A DNA stretch of 64,000 nucleotides from Phycomyces blakesleeanus NRRL 1555(-). Lineage: Eukaryota > Mucoromycota > Mucoromycetes > Mucorales > Phycomycetaceae. Where the stretch lies: NCBI RefSeq assembly GCF_001638985.1, contig NW_017265144.1, positions 186,001-250,000 on the forward strand, in the 5' to 3' direction. A model generated the notes under the pieces. That model was not told the DNA's origin, ran no database searches, and saw only the letters and a program-made list of their open reading frames with translations. The translations under genes and the position numbers were made by a program. Positions 1 to 14,000 of the stretch are shown piece after piece; position 1 is the first letter of the stretch; each line of letters opens with the position of its first letter.

Positions 1-1941
1 AGAAGAAGAGAAAGACGTGAATTGATGATTAAGCGATCAGGCTACCTTTTAGGCTGGTAGAATGGGAATAAAAAAAAAAGAAAAGAAAAAAGGAGGAGAA
101 TGAACAATTGAATTCTGTGTGGTACAGATCCTTGGACAGATTCATCTTCTACTTTCAACCTTCCAGCAGTGTGATATTGATTGTAGATGAAGTGATAACC
201 ATACTTTCTTCTTCTTGTCTTTATATTGATAGATACCCTATCAAATAGTACTAAATTCACTATATATGTATCTCATCTGCTGAACAAAAGATCAATTAAG
301 TTGATTGGACATTACAGGGCGTCCTTTTGGCAAATCTATCTCATAAACCCTTGAGCATAAAGCATCATAGCATGTGGCTGTGTGGCCGGTTGAATCATTA
401 CACCGATATGTTTAGAATGAAAATAATTATGATAATTATAATAATTATAATAATATTCCTCATCCATTTAACCAGTTTTGATACCAAGCCATTGAGTTAA
501 ATAGGTGTCTTAATACCTCGCCATTAAAGTCAACAAGACTTATGGTTGTACCAACAAATCCTCCTAGCTTTTTTTTACTTACAGTATCGACCTGCCTTTT
601 AAAAGAAAAAAAAATTAAAAGCATTGTTGATATATCGCGGATATTATTGCTATTCTTATTTACACTTTCTTGTCTTGCGAGGAATGCATTTACAAGATAC
701 TGTTACTTCGATGGTTAAGATCATAATTATAATGGCCTTTAACTTGATATCCCACATGTCCGCACCCAACAAACCACAAACACCATACGCATCTTTGTTT
801 TGCCTCATATGGTGTTAAAGCTTTGCGCCTTTTTAAACAAAAATTAAACTTGTGTCCGGCATATAATCTATTTGGATCTCTTCAAAAAAAAAGAAGAAAA
901 GAAGAAGCTGACCTGAGATAGTAACAAGTTTTTTTTTCTTATTTAAAGATGTAATGCTTATATAATACATCAGTATCAGTGTCAGCATCGTAATCATCAG
1001 CAAAGGTCTTGATTTTTTTTTTAAAAAAAAAAGAAAAATCATAATTATAGAAACACATTACATATTTGTGCCTTCAGTAACATATGTTTTTAATATGGTA
1101 CTCTTCTAAATCCCAAATATTGAAACATAATATTACCATTCATCAGAACAATAAAGTATTAGCCGCTTATAAATCTCTACATACTACAAAACCAAGAGTA
1201 CCAAACTCGATAGAATTTCTTTCTATATTAATCAGCAAGCAATGTATAGGTATCTTGATGGTTTTTAAATAAATTTATATAATATACAAGGCCCGAGAGA
1301 GGTTCCGCTACTAGCACCATAATGCTTTATACTATACCCCTTCACGGATAGCTAGACTTATTAAATGTAAACTTTGCAGTTCTTTTCTCTAACAATGTAT
1401 TTTTGGTTTCATGTACAAGTAAATGTAGTACAGGGTGAATCCTAAACTTTAAGGAGGCTTTTTTTTCTTTCTTTCAGGTTCTTTAAAAATAAAAGCGGTT
1501 TATTTTGTCTTTTTCTTTCTAGTACACAGTTGGTCAAGGGTTTGGCAGACCTGGGTGTCCGTGCTTTGGCCAGAATCGGTAATTTAATATCTAATTCATC
1601 AAGTAAAATACAAAGAAAAGAAAAAAGCATAAAAGTTTATGTATCTATCTATCTTTTCTCTTTTGGAATTGAATACATAGTCTACTTTTACTAAGCAAGA
1701 TACTACTGATACACAAAGGTATATTCTAGACTGAATCAAAGAATAGACCTTGTTTTCTTTTAAGGATCTTTATTTTATTTTTTAATGGTGGCCACATTAG
1801 AAATATCATTGTACTCAAACAAGAATTTCACTTTAAGTAATACACAATAAAGGCAAAAAGAAAAGAAAGACTCCTATAATTTATACTCAAAATATATCTT
1901 TATCCTCGTATATCTCCAAAATATAAGCTTTCTTTTTTCCA
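1..1941. other. AT-rich intergenic stretch, no supported gene
   Basis: No reading frame here has the length, domain content or splice pattern of a real gene. It holds A/T homopolymers and short low-complexity tracts. One 56-nt, relatively GC-rich patch at 1523-1578 is framed by AG and GT like an exon and is listed under rejected items. Confidence 0.5.
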
Positions 1942-2902
1942 TTACAATGGGTTTTCACGACTACCATCTTCCTTTGGTTGTTCCGACCCCTGGAAGATCC
2001 GTGCTCTTGCTTCTTCATAAGCCACCCTCCTTTCTTCATAAGTCATGTTCTTCCTATCCTTGCCAGAGTTGGGTCCTTTAGAGCCATCGCTATTCTGGCG
2101 CTGGTTCTGGGACAGGGGTGCACGTCGCATAATCTTGAACTTGGGCATCTCCTCGGAACTTTCTTCCTCTTCTAGCTTTACTAGATCTTGAAAACGAGCG
2201 GCAGGCCTGATAATGATAGAAACACACACACACATATATATATATATACGCACAAACATATATACACATACAACCCCAAAATAAAAATAAAAACATAATA
2301 AATATTCCCCTCTTTGCTTGTTTTCTCTTCCATCATTCTTCTATTCTCTACTCTTCTATCCCCAACATCTCCTTCTTCCTCTTCCTCTTCCTCTTCCTCT
2401 TCCTCTTCTTCTTACAATTCAGTAAACTGGTTTTTGCACAGATAAACAGACTTTCGGATTGGGTCATAAAAATGGCTCAACTTGAAATAAGGTGCCACTT
2501 TATGCACCATAAGTCTCTGGTAAGAGTTCATTTGGGGCAAGTCTAGACGGTACATCCTGCAAAAAGAAAAAGAAAAAAAGAAAAAAAAAACAAAGCAATT
2601 ATAAGTACCATCCTCAATCCAAATGCATTCTGTGGGGCTTACTGGTAATTGTTGATGAAAGCTTCGAGATCGTTTTCGAGTTTAAGCAGAAAGATTCTTT
2701 CTTGAGGCTTCTTTAATAATTCAAGAATGAAGTCATCAAGCTCCTGGTTTTCCACATGTTGCATTGATGGCGGCGTAAGCAATGATGGAATTGACGGGTC
2801 TCTGCAATCAGAGGGAGTTGATGCAACCGGCAAATTACGTACAGCGTCTGCTGATGGTGACGATGCAGTTGCTATAACGTGTGCATCTTGGTTCTCAGAC
2901 AT
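1942..2902 (-). CDS. R3H and SUZ domain-containing RNA-binding protein
   Basis: Three exons on the minus strand, 2902-2643, 2556-2416 and 2206-1942, joined by GT-AG introns that keep frame and give 221 aa. Residues about 55-135 form an R3H domain: a first helix LDDFILELLKKP, then an LENDLEAFINNYQ stretch, then across the first intron YQRLMVHKVAPYFKLSHFYD, the usual R-H pair region that binds single-stranded nucleic acid. The last exon carries a SUZ-type segment (KIMRRAP...KNMTYEERRVAYEEARARIF), a basic RNA-binding motif often found just after R3H. By family this is a cytoplasmic mRNA-binding protein. The start at 2902 (MSENQ) is chosen because the R3H follows at normal spacing; an in-frame ATG at 2998 would add 32 residues. 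The tail after SUZ is short compared with animal R3HDM proteins. Confidence 0.82.
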
Positions 2903-5756
2903 GTCAAATCTGTTGAGTATGGTATCAATCAGGGGAAACCACGCGTAGACATGAGCAATGGCCACGTGACGCGTGTTGAGTTCTGTTGTGTGGTGCAACT
3001 GGACAGAAAATTTATATGTGAAGAGAGATTCTTGTGTTTTTGTTCAGGATAATCCAGCGAAAAAAAAATCGAACAAGCAACAGGCAATAAGTTTAAATTA
3101 ACAGGCGTATATATATATATATATATATAAAAACACGGATATAAAAAAAAAACAATCGTTAGAGACTTTAGGAAAACCAAAATAACGAGAATATGGCTTG
3201 GATATTAATACAGTATAGCTTATAGGTATTGACTGATAACGACGCAAACTTATAAACGATGCTTAATATATTTATATATAATTGATTTTATTATTATTAT
3301 TCTTTAAAAAAAATAGCAACAGAAATAGCAACAATGAATAGTATTAACTAGCTTGTATATTGATCGATAAGTATTCAAGTCATAATATTAATAACTATAG
3401 CTATATGTTGGGATTTCATTGGTTAATATATACATCTTTTTACTAGAGTGCAAAAATGTATTACCAAAAAAAAGTAAGAAATAAATTAATAAGAATACAA
3501 CAGCTTGAAGTAGACAAAAAGGGTAATGTAACGAAGTGCGGCAAGAACTCAGTGGGTTACAGAGATAAGCCAACAGAAAAATAAATAAATAGAGGAAATC
3601 AACCAAGTAATTGGTCTAATTCTTTATTTATTTTTCTTTTTAATTTTTGGACTGTGATTCCTTTAAAAATTTCATAAAACATTTATTCAATCCAAAAAAA
3701 ATCATTCGCTAATAAACTTTAAATTTGCGATAACTTTATCCAATTGAATGTACTAATTACATTAGCACAAAGATTTGATTGGTAGAATAATAAACCTTTT
3801 CTTTATTGATGAGAAAATAGAAAATAAAAAATATCGTACCTCTTCTATTAGTCTACACATAACTTTGTGATTTCTTTTTCAAGATACGTTAAAGTCATGG
3901 GTAGAAAAGGCTGTAAATGTGTAAAACTGTCAAAAATGTGTTATATTATGCGAGCCCAGAGCCAGATAAGGGTTGCTTGACAACCACTTCCAAAATATCA
4001 TATATTTTTTGTTTTGTTTTGGTCTTGTTTGTATGGATACCTTATTTGTTGTTTAGCCATTTGAAACATGTAAACCCCCTCTCCGTGTAAGCACCATAAG
4101 GTATTTTTGAAAAATTCCATTACTCTATTTTTTTTTATTATCCTTCACTTATTTTAATTATAACAAACGCTCTGGTGTTTTCCAACCAGAGACATTACTT
4201 AATTACAGCCAGACTCATGTTCTCTAGTACATTTGAAGAAAAAGATATGTATTTAACAAGGCAGTTTTTTTTTGCAAGTTGGAATCAAATGTAGCTATGT
4301 ATAGTCTTCTTTTATTGTTGATGCTATAGCTTTAACTTGTTATTTTACACATGCTCCCAATGTTGATTAAAGACTTTTACATTATTATAGAAACTGCTAA
4401 GCTTGCCTAAGTTCACATCATAACGTAGGAACTTTAATTAAACTACAAAGTGGTATGCATTCATCTACTAAAAAATATATAATTTTTTCTTAAAAAAAAA
4501 GTCTTCATCTCTCCAAATTGATTGTACATTTATTGCTAGCAAAAATGTTTTTTTTTGTGGTGATGTATCTATATTTTAAGGGTCTACGCCACTTCTCCGG
4601 CTGTGACCAACTTTAGTTCTTCAATAGTCTTATAATATGCAATATAAAATACGCCAGGTATATATTGATATTTATACAGATATATTCCACATGAGAGTAA
4701 AGGAAATATGCAAGAATTTGTTAATACTATTGTGATCGAGTTTTGTCGGTGAATATTCTTCTACATCTATGCACTTCAAGAAGCTAGCTTATGTTGTAAT
4801 AGCAATTGTATGTCTTGATAAAAAAAGAAGATATTTTTTGTAAAACCAAATTGTCTAATTAAATGGTTTTACTACTCTATTTCCTTTTTTTTATCTCTGT
4901 ATCAAGCCTTTACTTGATGTATAGTATGTGTAAAGAACCCCTCGTATATTTTTTTTTCTTACTCGAAGCGTATAATATGTAATCAATCTACTAATAGTCA
5001 CAGAACGCCTAGATACAGATATACTCTCAAGTTTGGCTATCAACAGCAACTATATACGGTTTACTCAGTAGATACAAGAAAGTCCTTTGGATAGAGATAT
5101 CAAGGAGACCAAAAGAATGCATTTGGTGTAATCTGTTTTTTTGTGTACTCCAGTATACTTCACATGTAACCAGACCTCTGTAAACCTACATACAGGGCTC
5201 ATTTTGACGATGACGCCAGAACGGGTTGCACACGATCTGTAAAACCTTTAAAGTATCTGATGTGAGAAAAAGAAAAAGAAACAAATGGCGAATTTTTTCA
5301 CGAGGCAGCGTGGGCTTTGTGTGTGCTTATTGTTGTGTGTGTGCAACATGAGTAAGATTGGTGAGATACAGGCCAAAAAAAGAAAAATAGATAAAAGAAA
5401 AAACCTTGGAAGATCCATAAAGATGCAAGTGTATTTTTATTACTAATCGTCTTGCAAAGTAATTGCTGAATGGTCTATAAAATATAAACCTATGCGAATT
5501 GATTTATCGTTTGAAATTTGTCAGTCTAAACAAGGCTTCTAAAGAGTGTAGCTTATAAAAAGTACTTTTAAATTTGTGTATGTGTGTGTGTGTGTGTGAA
5601 ATTTGAATATATTATATATATATTTTATAAAAATATCATTAAGCTTTACATAACCAAGTTTGGATTCTACAAGGATCTCAATCTTACTGAATTAATACTA
5701 TTTTATGGAATAGCTGTGTAAGTCTCTACCAGATACAACCACAATCAATCAATGAT

Positions 5757-5787
<31 letters not shown>

Positions 5788-6042
5788 TCCCCCCAAAAAA
5801 AAGACAATTTTTTGCTGATATTGTTGGGAACTGGGACTTATTGATCATGTTATAGTATTTTCTGTCTCTAATACCGAAAAATGCATTTCTTTATTTTCTC
5901 AACCAGAAGAAGGTCACTGATAATAATGCTTGTAACAGGCAATGTTGCATTCATCATTCTGTCAATATAAATCCCCAATTTTCTATTTAATCAAGTTTCA
6001 TCTCAACACCACATGATATTCAGTTTATAGCGCATGTCATTC
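2903..6042. other. 3.1-kb AT-rich intergenic region
   Basis: No coding signal was found on either strand. It contains a (TA)n run near 3108-3129, a (TG)n run near 5575-5599 and an (AT)n run near 5755-5784, and no recognisable RNA gene. Upstream signals of the R3H gene and the 3' end of the 6043-9971 gene must lie here but show no clear motif. Confidence 0.45.
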
Positions 6043-9000
6043 TCATGGAATTGAAGATACTTTTCCAAAAATCTTGGTTGTAAGCATCTTTGAGAGGTTC
6101 TCAATTGCAGACAATCCTGGAGTTAGTTTTAATCTATCAAAAAGTTAATGCAGTATTATTAATATCCCGAAAGCTTATATCGTCCTATTATGCACCATAT
6201 GTGTGTGTGTATATATATGTATGCTGAGTACCCTTTTACCTAATAGAAAGTGCGTCTAGAAGCTCTGCACAAAGCTGACTGTGTTTCGAGTCATCATCGT
6301 CTGACACCTTGAAATTATCCAAATTATTACCGCATCTTACTAGATGTGTTTTCATTTCTTCTGCAGTTTGTCTGTTTAAATTTACGCATTCATAAACAGT
6401 TGGATGTAGTGCCTATATATATATATTAAGAGAAAATTCTTGGATTCAGCATATGCTGAGCGTATAACTTTTTCATAGTCTTGAAACACAAAAACCAACC
6501 TGGAGTATAATCATGGGTGTCAATATAGCATAGAGCTTTTTCTCAAACAAGTCATCAGTGGTAGCATCATTCTGTAAGTCATCTATCCACCTATATCGAC
6601 CAAGGGAATTTCGAGTGAGTAAAGTATCAAGAAACATATGCTAGAGAAGCATATTACCTCCGTTGTAGTTTCATAACACCAGAGCATTCCTGCATCACTA
6701 CCCATACTAAGGATCGATGGCCAAGTATGGCGAACGAGAGTGTTTTCCAAACAAGAACATTGGTCTGATCGAGTGGAGATCCGCATGTCTTATGCACCAT
6801 TTGCTTTAAGCCTGCTTCTAATGCCCAAGGGGCAGCCTTATAGAATTGAGATGGTTAACAGAAAGAAAGAAAAGAACATATTCTGCCTCGACTTACCTTT
6901 TCTCCCCACAAGCCAAGTACTGATATAAATTCCATTACATACTTGTCGGTATCTATTATAACGTATCTAGATTTTAATATTTTTTGAAGTCTTTTGTAGT
7001 CCAATATATATATATGTAAAAGGACATACCTGAATCTTCCAATTTATTGGCACTGTTTTCTTGTAGAATATGAGCTTGAGTAGGTTCAATATCGGCAGGT
7101 GTACTGCGCCACGTAAAATGCGATCCGGGAAATATGGTGCTAAATGACTTGCGATACTTGAAATCTCTAAATGAATATAGAATAATATTAAATAATTATT
7201 CGTTTAATTTTAACCTTGTATTTTCGCCCTGCCTGATCATATCAACATATAGTAGAATACTCTCACCAGCCCATTTATCTATCAGTAGAGCTTTAGCAAT
7301 TAATCCTTTAGAGACCTGATTCTGACGAGGATCAAGAGTATATGCCATCTTCATAAGTCTTGCTATTAGTTCCGGTAGGTCTATATAATATTTTTTTAAA
7401 GTAAACAAAATAAAAATAAAAACTGTAAGGGACATTTGTGTGCAGAAAGTTGGGGTTGGAATGCACATACTTTCTCCGTGCTTTCTATCACAGAAAATAA
7501 TAATAATAATAATAATATTTATGACTTACATAAAAATGCCATACACTTGATTAAAAGTTCACACGCCACATGAGTGGTTGCTGTGAACATAAGCAAAGTA
7601 TTCATCAGGGGTTGACTATTATAGAATACTTGAGCGTTAGTATTTTGTTGTTGTTGTTGTTGTTAATTTTGACCTCAGGCTGATCCAATAAACAAATAAA
7701 GACTTACCTGATCTCAGAGATATTTGTTTGTGTTGCGCCATCAATTACAGATTCAATTACGCTCTTTATGAACCTTGATTTAAGTGCCTGGGAATCATCG
7801 ATGCCCTTAGTTAAATATAAGAGTGCTTCTTCTGGTTGCTGGTAAACAATACATTTCAAATGGTGTATTATGCTCTCATAGTCAACCATATTTATCAAGC
7901 CCTCAAGGTCCCACTCTAGACTCAAGAGGATCCGGAGTGCACCTGCAGTCAATTTGGTGTGATTGGCCAAGTGTGGCATCACCAAGAATAGACATGCAGC
8001 TATTTCATTTCCGAGTCCATCAAAGGGTTCATTTAGAGGTATATGGTTTATCTTTGAGGGATACTAATGATGAGTATACCGATGGGAGCTTGGTTGTAAA
8101 AAAAAAGGGAGTAGACTTACCACATTAGTGACCATAGCCTTGATCTGCTTTTCTTCTTCTTTCTCTTCATCTGAAAAAGGGACAGGATTGGTCTGAATAC
8201 CAAGTTTGTTTTTCCACAATCCTTTTTGTACGGCTACTAGAGAAACCATCTTTGCATAATCTTCAATATGTGCCTCGACTCCAGATTTCTATTGTCATAA
8301 AAGTCAAATTAAGCCACAGTTCTTCAAGATGTATGGAGTGTGTTACTTTTAAGCTTAGTATCGCGGCTTTTTTCTTTTGTGATAGTGGTTTTACAGAAAG
8401 AATGTTCTTTGTGTTCAAAGCACTTGTCATCAAGACCCAAGTCTTGGCCATCTGGACCAATACTGAGTCTGTCAAAGTCGGGAAGTATATTTTTAAATGA
8501 AATGAAACCAGAAATGGCAGTGTATTCATTAGCAACCTAAAACACGATGACAAATATTCATCCTTTTCTTGGTTTTTTTTTTGGGTACCTGGATCCTCCC
8601 GGAGAATTAATGTGTGTGCTTTTGAAAGAAAGAGCAAGACTTGGTGCCAGGCTAAATGTTGGGTAAAGTACATTGTCGTATGCCACTGATAACACCAAAA
8701 ATAATAGATAATAATTAAAGAAACATAACTTTGTCAGCCGAATTCTTTATCTAGGTATTCAAACCAAAGAAGAAACCATTACACTCACCATTCTAATGGT
8801 GCTAACCAATGATTCGTTATACTTCCACAATGTGTCCATAGTATCCTTTTTCTTTTTATCGATCATAAAAGTAGACTCGATAAGGACAATCTTAGGTAAC
8901 TGTGTTGATCCGGAAGATTTCGTTTGGTCCAAGCTAGATGTCAATGTTGCAGCCACATAGCGTGAACAGGTCCAAACAAGATCCCATGCGGTACATGCCA

Positions 9001-9971
9001 GAAGAGTAGGTTGAGACCTAATATACATAAACAAATAAAGGAAAACACAGCAGACCAAAGAAATGAATAATCATATGTACGTATACATATATATACATAT
9101 GTTATTTTATTAGAAGAGAAGAAGTTGTATACAGATTTTCTGTCTATACAATACCCTGATGCAGATGCTACACGTGTCAGATTACTCGACATGTCTGCGA
9201 CTACTTGTATTGAATATATAAGACCAGGGTTGATATCTGATACGGTATCAATATCAGGCCATGTCTGGACTACTGAATCCAATAATAGTACAGTAGCCAA
9301 TTGAGACCTTCTATCGGTTGACTTGAGTTCATTTTCAAGCAAACTACAAAATACAAGTCTGTGCCGAGACTCTAGCAATAGAAATCTTGCTAAACGCATA
9401 GCAGAGTCGCTTTCATTTTTTGCCGTAATTGTACTACGTTTAAGAAACTAATCCAAAAGAAATAATACTAATAGATGAGACTCACAGAACATCGATTTGC
9501 TCAATCTATTTAACACCCCCAAGAAGAAGAAGAAGAAAAAAGATAACAGAGAACACCCTGCCTTTTCTTTCAAGGCATTATACACAGGAGATAATGCTGG
9601 CTCTGCAACACCCGAGAATCTTTGTAGACCGATGCTGATATGGTCTTCCAGAGACAACAGCGCACTGGCCACCGGAGCTGCATGCATATATGAGATATTC
9701 AAGTGCTAGGTCCTACTTCTCCGCTATGGAGACAAACATGATACTAACATTCGGTTGAGGTCTCAGATGGATTCTTGTTGAGTTTCTGGACCGCCAATTG
9801 AAATACTTGGGGTTTGACGTTAAGTAAGAGGTGCATAGCTTTTCCAAGCGGAAGGTTTGGTTTTTGAGGATGCGTGGAATGAATGACTGTGGATTCTTTC
9901 GCTCGGTGATTCGGATTAATTTCTGTGAGTAAGTCATGGTCCGCTGCATTTTCTTCTGACAGTATGATCAT
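6043..9971 (-). CDS. Large multi-exon alpha-helical-repeat protein, function not recognised
   Basis: Minus-strand gene of about 16 exons and roughly 900 aa. Splicing that holds frame for 2370 nt: 9505-9486, 9433-9155, 9017-8789, 8685-8347, 8288-8121, 8063-7708, 7615-7530, 7380-7215, 7166-7030, 6952-6897, 6836-6658, 6590-6500, 6412-6240, 6133-6043. Two further 5' exons lie between 9971 and about 9590; their joints and the start (ATG at 9971 or 9949) are uncertain, as is the reading frame between 8590 and 8350. The product is a chain of amphipathic helices typical of HEAT/armadillo scaffolds (for example LTAGALRILLSLEWDLEGL, LIARLMKMAYTLDP, LVWKTLSFAILGHRSLVWVV) with no catalytic motif, signal peptide or transmembrane segment seen. 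An acidic linker (SDDDD) precedes a last helical segment. Large complexes (Mediator, Integrator, nuclear pore) contain proteins of this style, but I cannot assign one. Confidence 0.7.
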
Positions 9972-11063
9972 TGCGCAAGATTTCGTTTTTATATCTTTGC
10001 TTTTCTTTGCTTGTTTTGCAATGAGTACTATAAACGATGCTTTATTTTCTGCCCTTTCTTGGTATTATTGGAGGACCGATTATAATATACGTGACTGTGG
10101 GTTATAATTCGTGTGGGGTTGGAAAAGGACCATTCCACTAGAACTCCCCCTTTTTTCTTTAGGTACTCCATGCTGCAAAACCCCCTGCCTTTGCCTTTAG
10201 TACCTTTATTCTTTATATATCTTGAAAGCCAAACTATATATTTATTTATTTATTTATATATACATTTATATGGTAAAGATCTGTGTACACGATATCCTAA
10301 TAAATATTAACCTAGAAAGTATATATACTTATGCATGTACATATATATTATGAAAAAAAAAACAATATTGGGAAGAAGAATAAAAGAATTGGTCAAGGGA
10401 TGTTATGATTGGTTATTCAGAAGCGTAATAGTTGGAGACATGCACCCCATAATCTTAAAATATAAGTCAAACTTAAATAATCATAGTCTGTATGGCAGAG
10501 TGAATGCCCGTGACGTCCTTGTTGGTGTGAATAAATGGTATTTTGAGTGTGGGATAGACCACCAGATCCTACTGAATGAACGAAGAAAGGCAAAGGAAAA
10601 AAAAAGAAAGAAAAGTGCTTTCTTGAAAACACAAAAGGGGACAAATGCTACAGCTTATCCTCATGTGAAGTCACAAGGACTGGCTGCCATGACATTCTTT
10701 TTCCCCACACAAAAAGGTGAAGCATACACACAGCTCTGAAATCCGATTGGAGGGGGATCCGTTGTCACTTTGTGTGTCTTGGCTTGTACTAGGATTATGG
10801 GAATAATACAAACATTTACCTGGTTATTGTTATGGTCGAGATACTTGCATTGAGTAGTACAGTTAAAGATATAAAAGAGAAACAAGGCGAAGTACAGTGA
10901 AAGAGTACCATCACATGGAAAAATCCATGTGACCTTGGTTTTGTCCTTTAGTGCTACAAATCAAAAAGGCCCATTTGCCCTGGTTTTGGCTTCTTTACTC
11001 TTTTATTCCCACTTCCAACTCTTTTTTTTCGAATTTTTAGAGACTCGGTTTTGAATAATACCA
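9972..11063. other. Divergent intergenic region between the helical-repeat gene and the lipase gene
   Basis: About 1.1 kb between two genes read away from each other, so both promoters should lie here. A 134-codon open frame at 10335-10739 looks spurious (see rejected items). A perfect 9-bp hairpin lies at 10911-10932. Confidence 0.45.
10911..10932. repeat. Short perfect inverted repeat, 9-bp arms
   Basis: Arms TCACATGGA (10911-10919) and TCCATGTGA (10924-10932) flank an AAAA loop, about 130 bp upstream of the lipase start codon. It could be a small hairpin or a palindromic protein-binding site; nothing further supports either. Confidence 0.4.
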
Positions 11064-14000
11064 ATGCTGTCAGTCTCTCAACTCACAGTCTACCAACGCA
11101 CACTTCACGATGTCTCTCCTACACTTTTACCTGAACATATAGCCCGTCTCATAACAGCTGTTTCACTAGCCGCTCGGCTCTCCCTTCGATGCTCATCGCT
11201 TCTTATTGAAGTTCTCCTAGAGTCAGCCAAATACAGTACATCATTTTCATTTGGGATATCTCGCCAGGCTCTGATAACAGCCCTATCATCTGCCAAACGT
11301 CTTCATGCGCTCGCTACGTCAGAAGCTAAGGACGATGATACTAATGAAAGGTAAAAAATAATAATTAAATAACATAACAAATGAATAAATTAAATAGGTT
11401 AATAGCAATATATTGATTTCTATTAAATTTCAGTGGTGGCTTTTTGCAAGTGTTGGACAAATACACCAATCTTGGGATCTACATTGTGCACCACACATTT
11501 ACACTGGCAGAGCTATTTGCGATGTCGGGTCTGCAATTTACATCACAGACGGTCAAGTCTGGTTTTATGGTGAGTAAAAGGAAGTTATGTACACTACTTA
11601 TATATTTGGATATTCATTTTAGTACTTTTGAGTTTTAGGCAGCCGAAGAGTCAGTACACATGATCGATAGTATTTTTGGATCTAATGAAACATCCCGTGC
11701 GATTGCATCCATCATTACACTTGTACACCGTGAACTGATGAACGATCCTGACTTTGAGCTGGCCAAAGTTGGCAAGATTGCGATTCTCTCCGGGTTAACA
11801 AAAGCTATGACTGCATTTGCAGTTCTCCAAAGCGTCACTCATCGAAGAACAATGCAACAAGTGAAGATCAGTGTACTCTGGAAGGGTGTAGTCGAAGAAG
11901 AAGAAGAGAACGAGCAGGCCCTCATTCAATTCAAGTCTTCTTCTGAAAATCTTCCGGATGAACACACGGATATCATTGATGAACTCGAAACAATTCTCAC
12001 GAACCAGCCACCTATCAACGATACAGATGACAGCGATGCCTTTGAAATCACCACCACAACCCGTCGAACTACTACTCGTACAACAAAGATATCCCCTGTT
12101 GGTCACACTCATGATCCAAACAGAACAAAATACATTACAGTAAAGTCAGACGAAGAAGAACAAGAAGCATTTGTCGCCTTTGTCGATCGTAACTCTGGCT
12201 CTGCAAACGTACAACCTCAGATCGAACCAGTTGAGACACTAAAGCACACCATTTGCGACACCCCACAAGTGGAAGATCTAGACAACGGAAAAGACAAAAG
12301 CAGTAAAGACCTTTGTATTCCCTCTAATCTAGAATCCCAGCCAACTGTACCAATAAGAGCCCTCAGACCTGCAAAGAGCTTTAGAATTCTTTTGTCAGCA
12401 GTATCCAAAAAATTAACCCGCAAAAAGGTCGAGCGTCAAGAACAGACTGAGTACGAAGCATTGCAAAAATCGCTATTGGCAAAGCAAGAGAATGGTTCAT
12501 GGAAACAGCACGATTCTGTTGATACTACTCTCTCTTCAGGACCCATAACAACAATGACTTCTACTTCAACCTCGACCACCCTTTTTACCGCCGCCGCCGA
12601 GTATAATACAGAATCAGGCACAACTATAAGCGAAATCAACAATGCAACAAGTGATGATGAGACTGTCGAGAAAGAGTCCGAGCATCGACTCAAGAGACGT
12701 AGCTCATGGAGTAGACTCAAGCTGCGCGGAGAAGCTCATCGCAAGAGCATCAGTCAGATGATCCAAAAGGGTGCAGATATCCTTGGACAGAAGCCAATGC
12801 ATGCAGCACCCCCACCTCTCCCTACCACATCTCGATCACTGGCTTCTGGACCCGACTTAAATATTTATTCTTCCCCTTCTTCGTCAACCTCATCTTACGG
12901 TGGTTCAAATTCTGGATCTATCCTACCAAATGTGCTAGCAAAGACAAGTCATGAGCCTGGATCTCGTTTATCTGTCTCAAGTCGACCTGGTCTCACAAGA
13001 ACCAGTTCAATTGCCAGTATTACATCTCTATCTAGTATGTCTCATACTATGACAACTACCACCACAACTTATACCAATTCATCCACACCTTCATCTCCTC
13101 GTTCAATATGTGCTCCTTGTCCCAGTCGCAGTCAAATTAACAGCCGCAATCAGAACAACAATCAGAACCATGCTCCAGCTCAGCCTGATCTCACTGTAGA
13201 AATAAATAACAACTTTCCCCGTAATCATATCGTTCACAACATTGCACATTTCATGCGGTACGCAAGTGCCGCTTATGGCGAATCATTTATGCGAATCCTA
13301 GGAATTGGAGATATTCCTCAAGTTTTGCCGACCTCTCATCACCATCACCCCAACCACCACGCTTTTGCCCACCACACAGGTTTATCAGTTCAAGATATTC
13401 TGTTGTCTAGCTATACAGACATGACATTCATGTCAGTTAAACACCCACAGCTTCACGCCCTTGTACATTATGTCACAGTAGACCATTCTGCAAAAGCTGT
13501 GGTGCTAACTTGTCGTGGTACTCTTGGCCTAAGTGATGTATTGACAGACTTGACGTGTGATTATGCAAACTTTACTCTACCAGCTGATCAAAATGATCCT
13601 CCAAGAAAATATATTGCTCACGGAGGAATGCTCGAGGCTGCTCAGCTACTAGCCAAAAAGAAAGGTCGCGTCTTTCAAAAAGTATGCGAAGGACTCTTGA
13701 TGTACCCAGAATACGGTCTTGTAATATGTGGCCATTCCCTTGGTGGCGGTGTTGCAAGTCTCTTAAGTGTCCTTTGGAGTCAGGAACAAGCCCAACCAAG
13801 TCGTCTGGCAGCATTGTCATCGAGCCGCCCTACATTTGTTACATCCTCCTTATTTGGCTTACCACCAGGGCGCCCCATCCATTGTTATGCATACGGACCA
13901 CCGTGTACTATGTCCCAGGAGCTAAGTGAGTACTGTGGACAAGGATTAGTTACCAGTGTCGTCCATGGATTTGATATTGTCAGTAGCCTGAGTCTGGGAC

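Noticed and set aside
1523..1578. Exon-like GC-rich patch reading TQLVKGLADLGVRALARIG on the plus strand, flanked by AG and GT
   Set aside because: Only 56 nt, no neighbouring exon found on the same strand; not enough to call a gene.
10335..10739. 134-codon plus-strand open frame in the 10-11 kb spacer
   Set aside because: Composition is lysine-rich from A-rich DNA, with no domain, no splice partners and no conserved-looking blocks.
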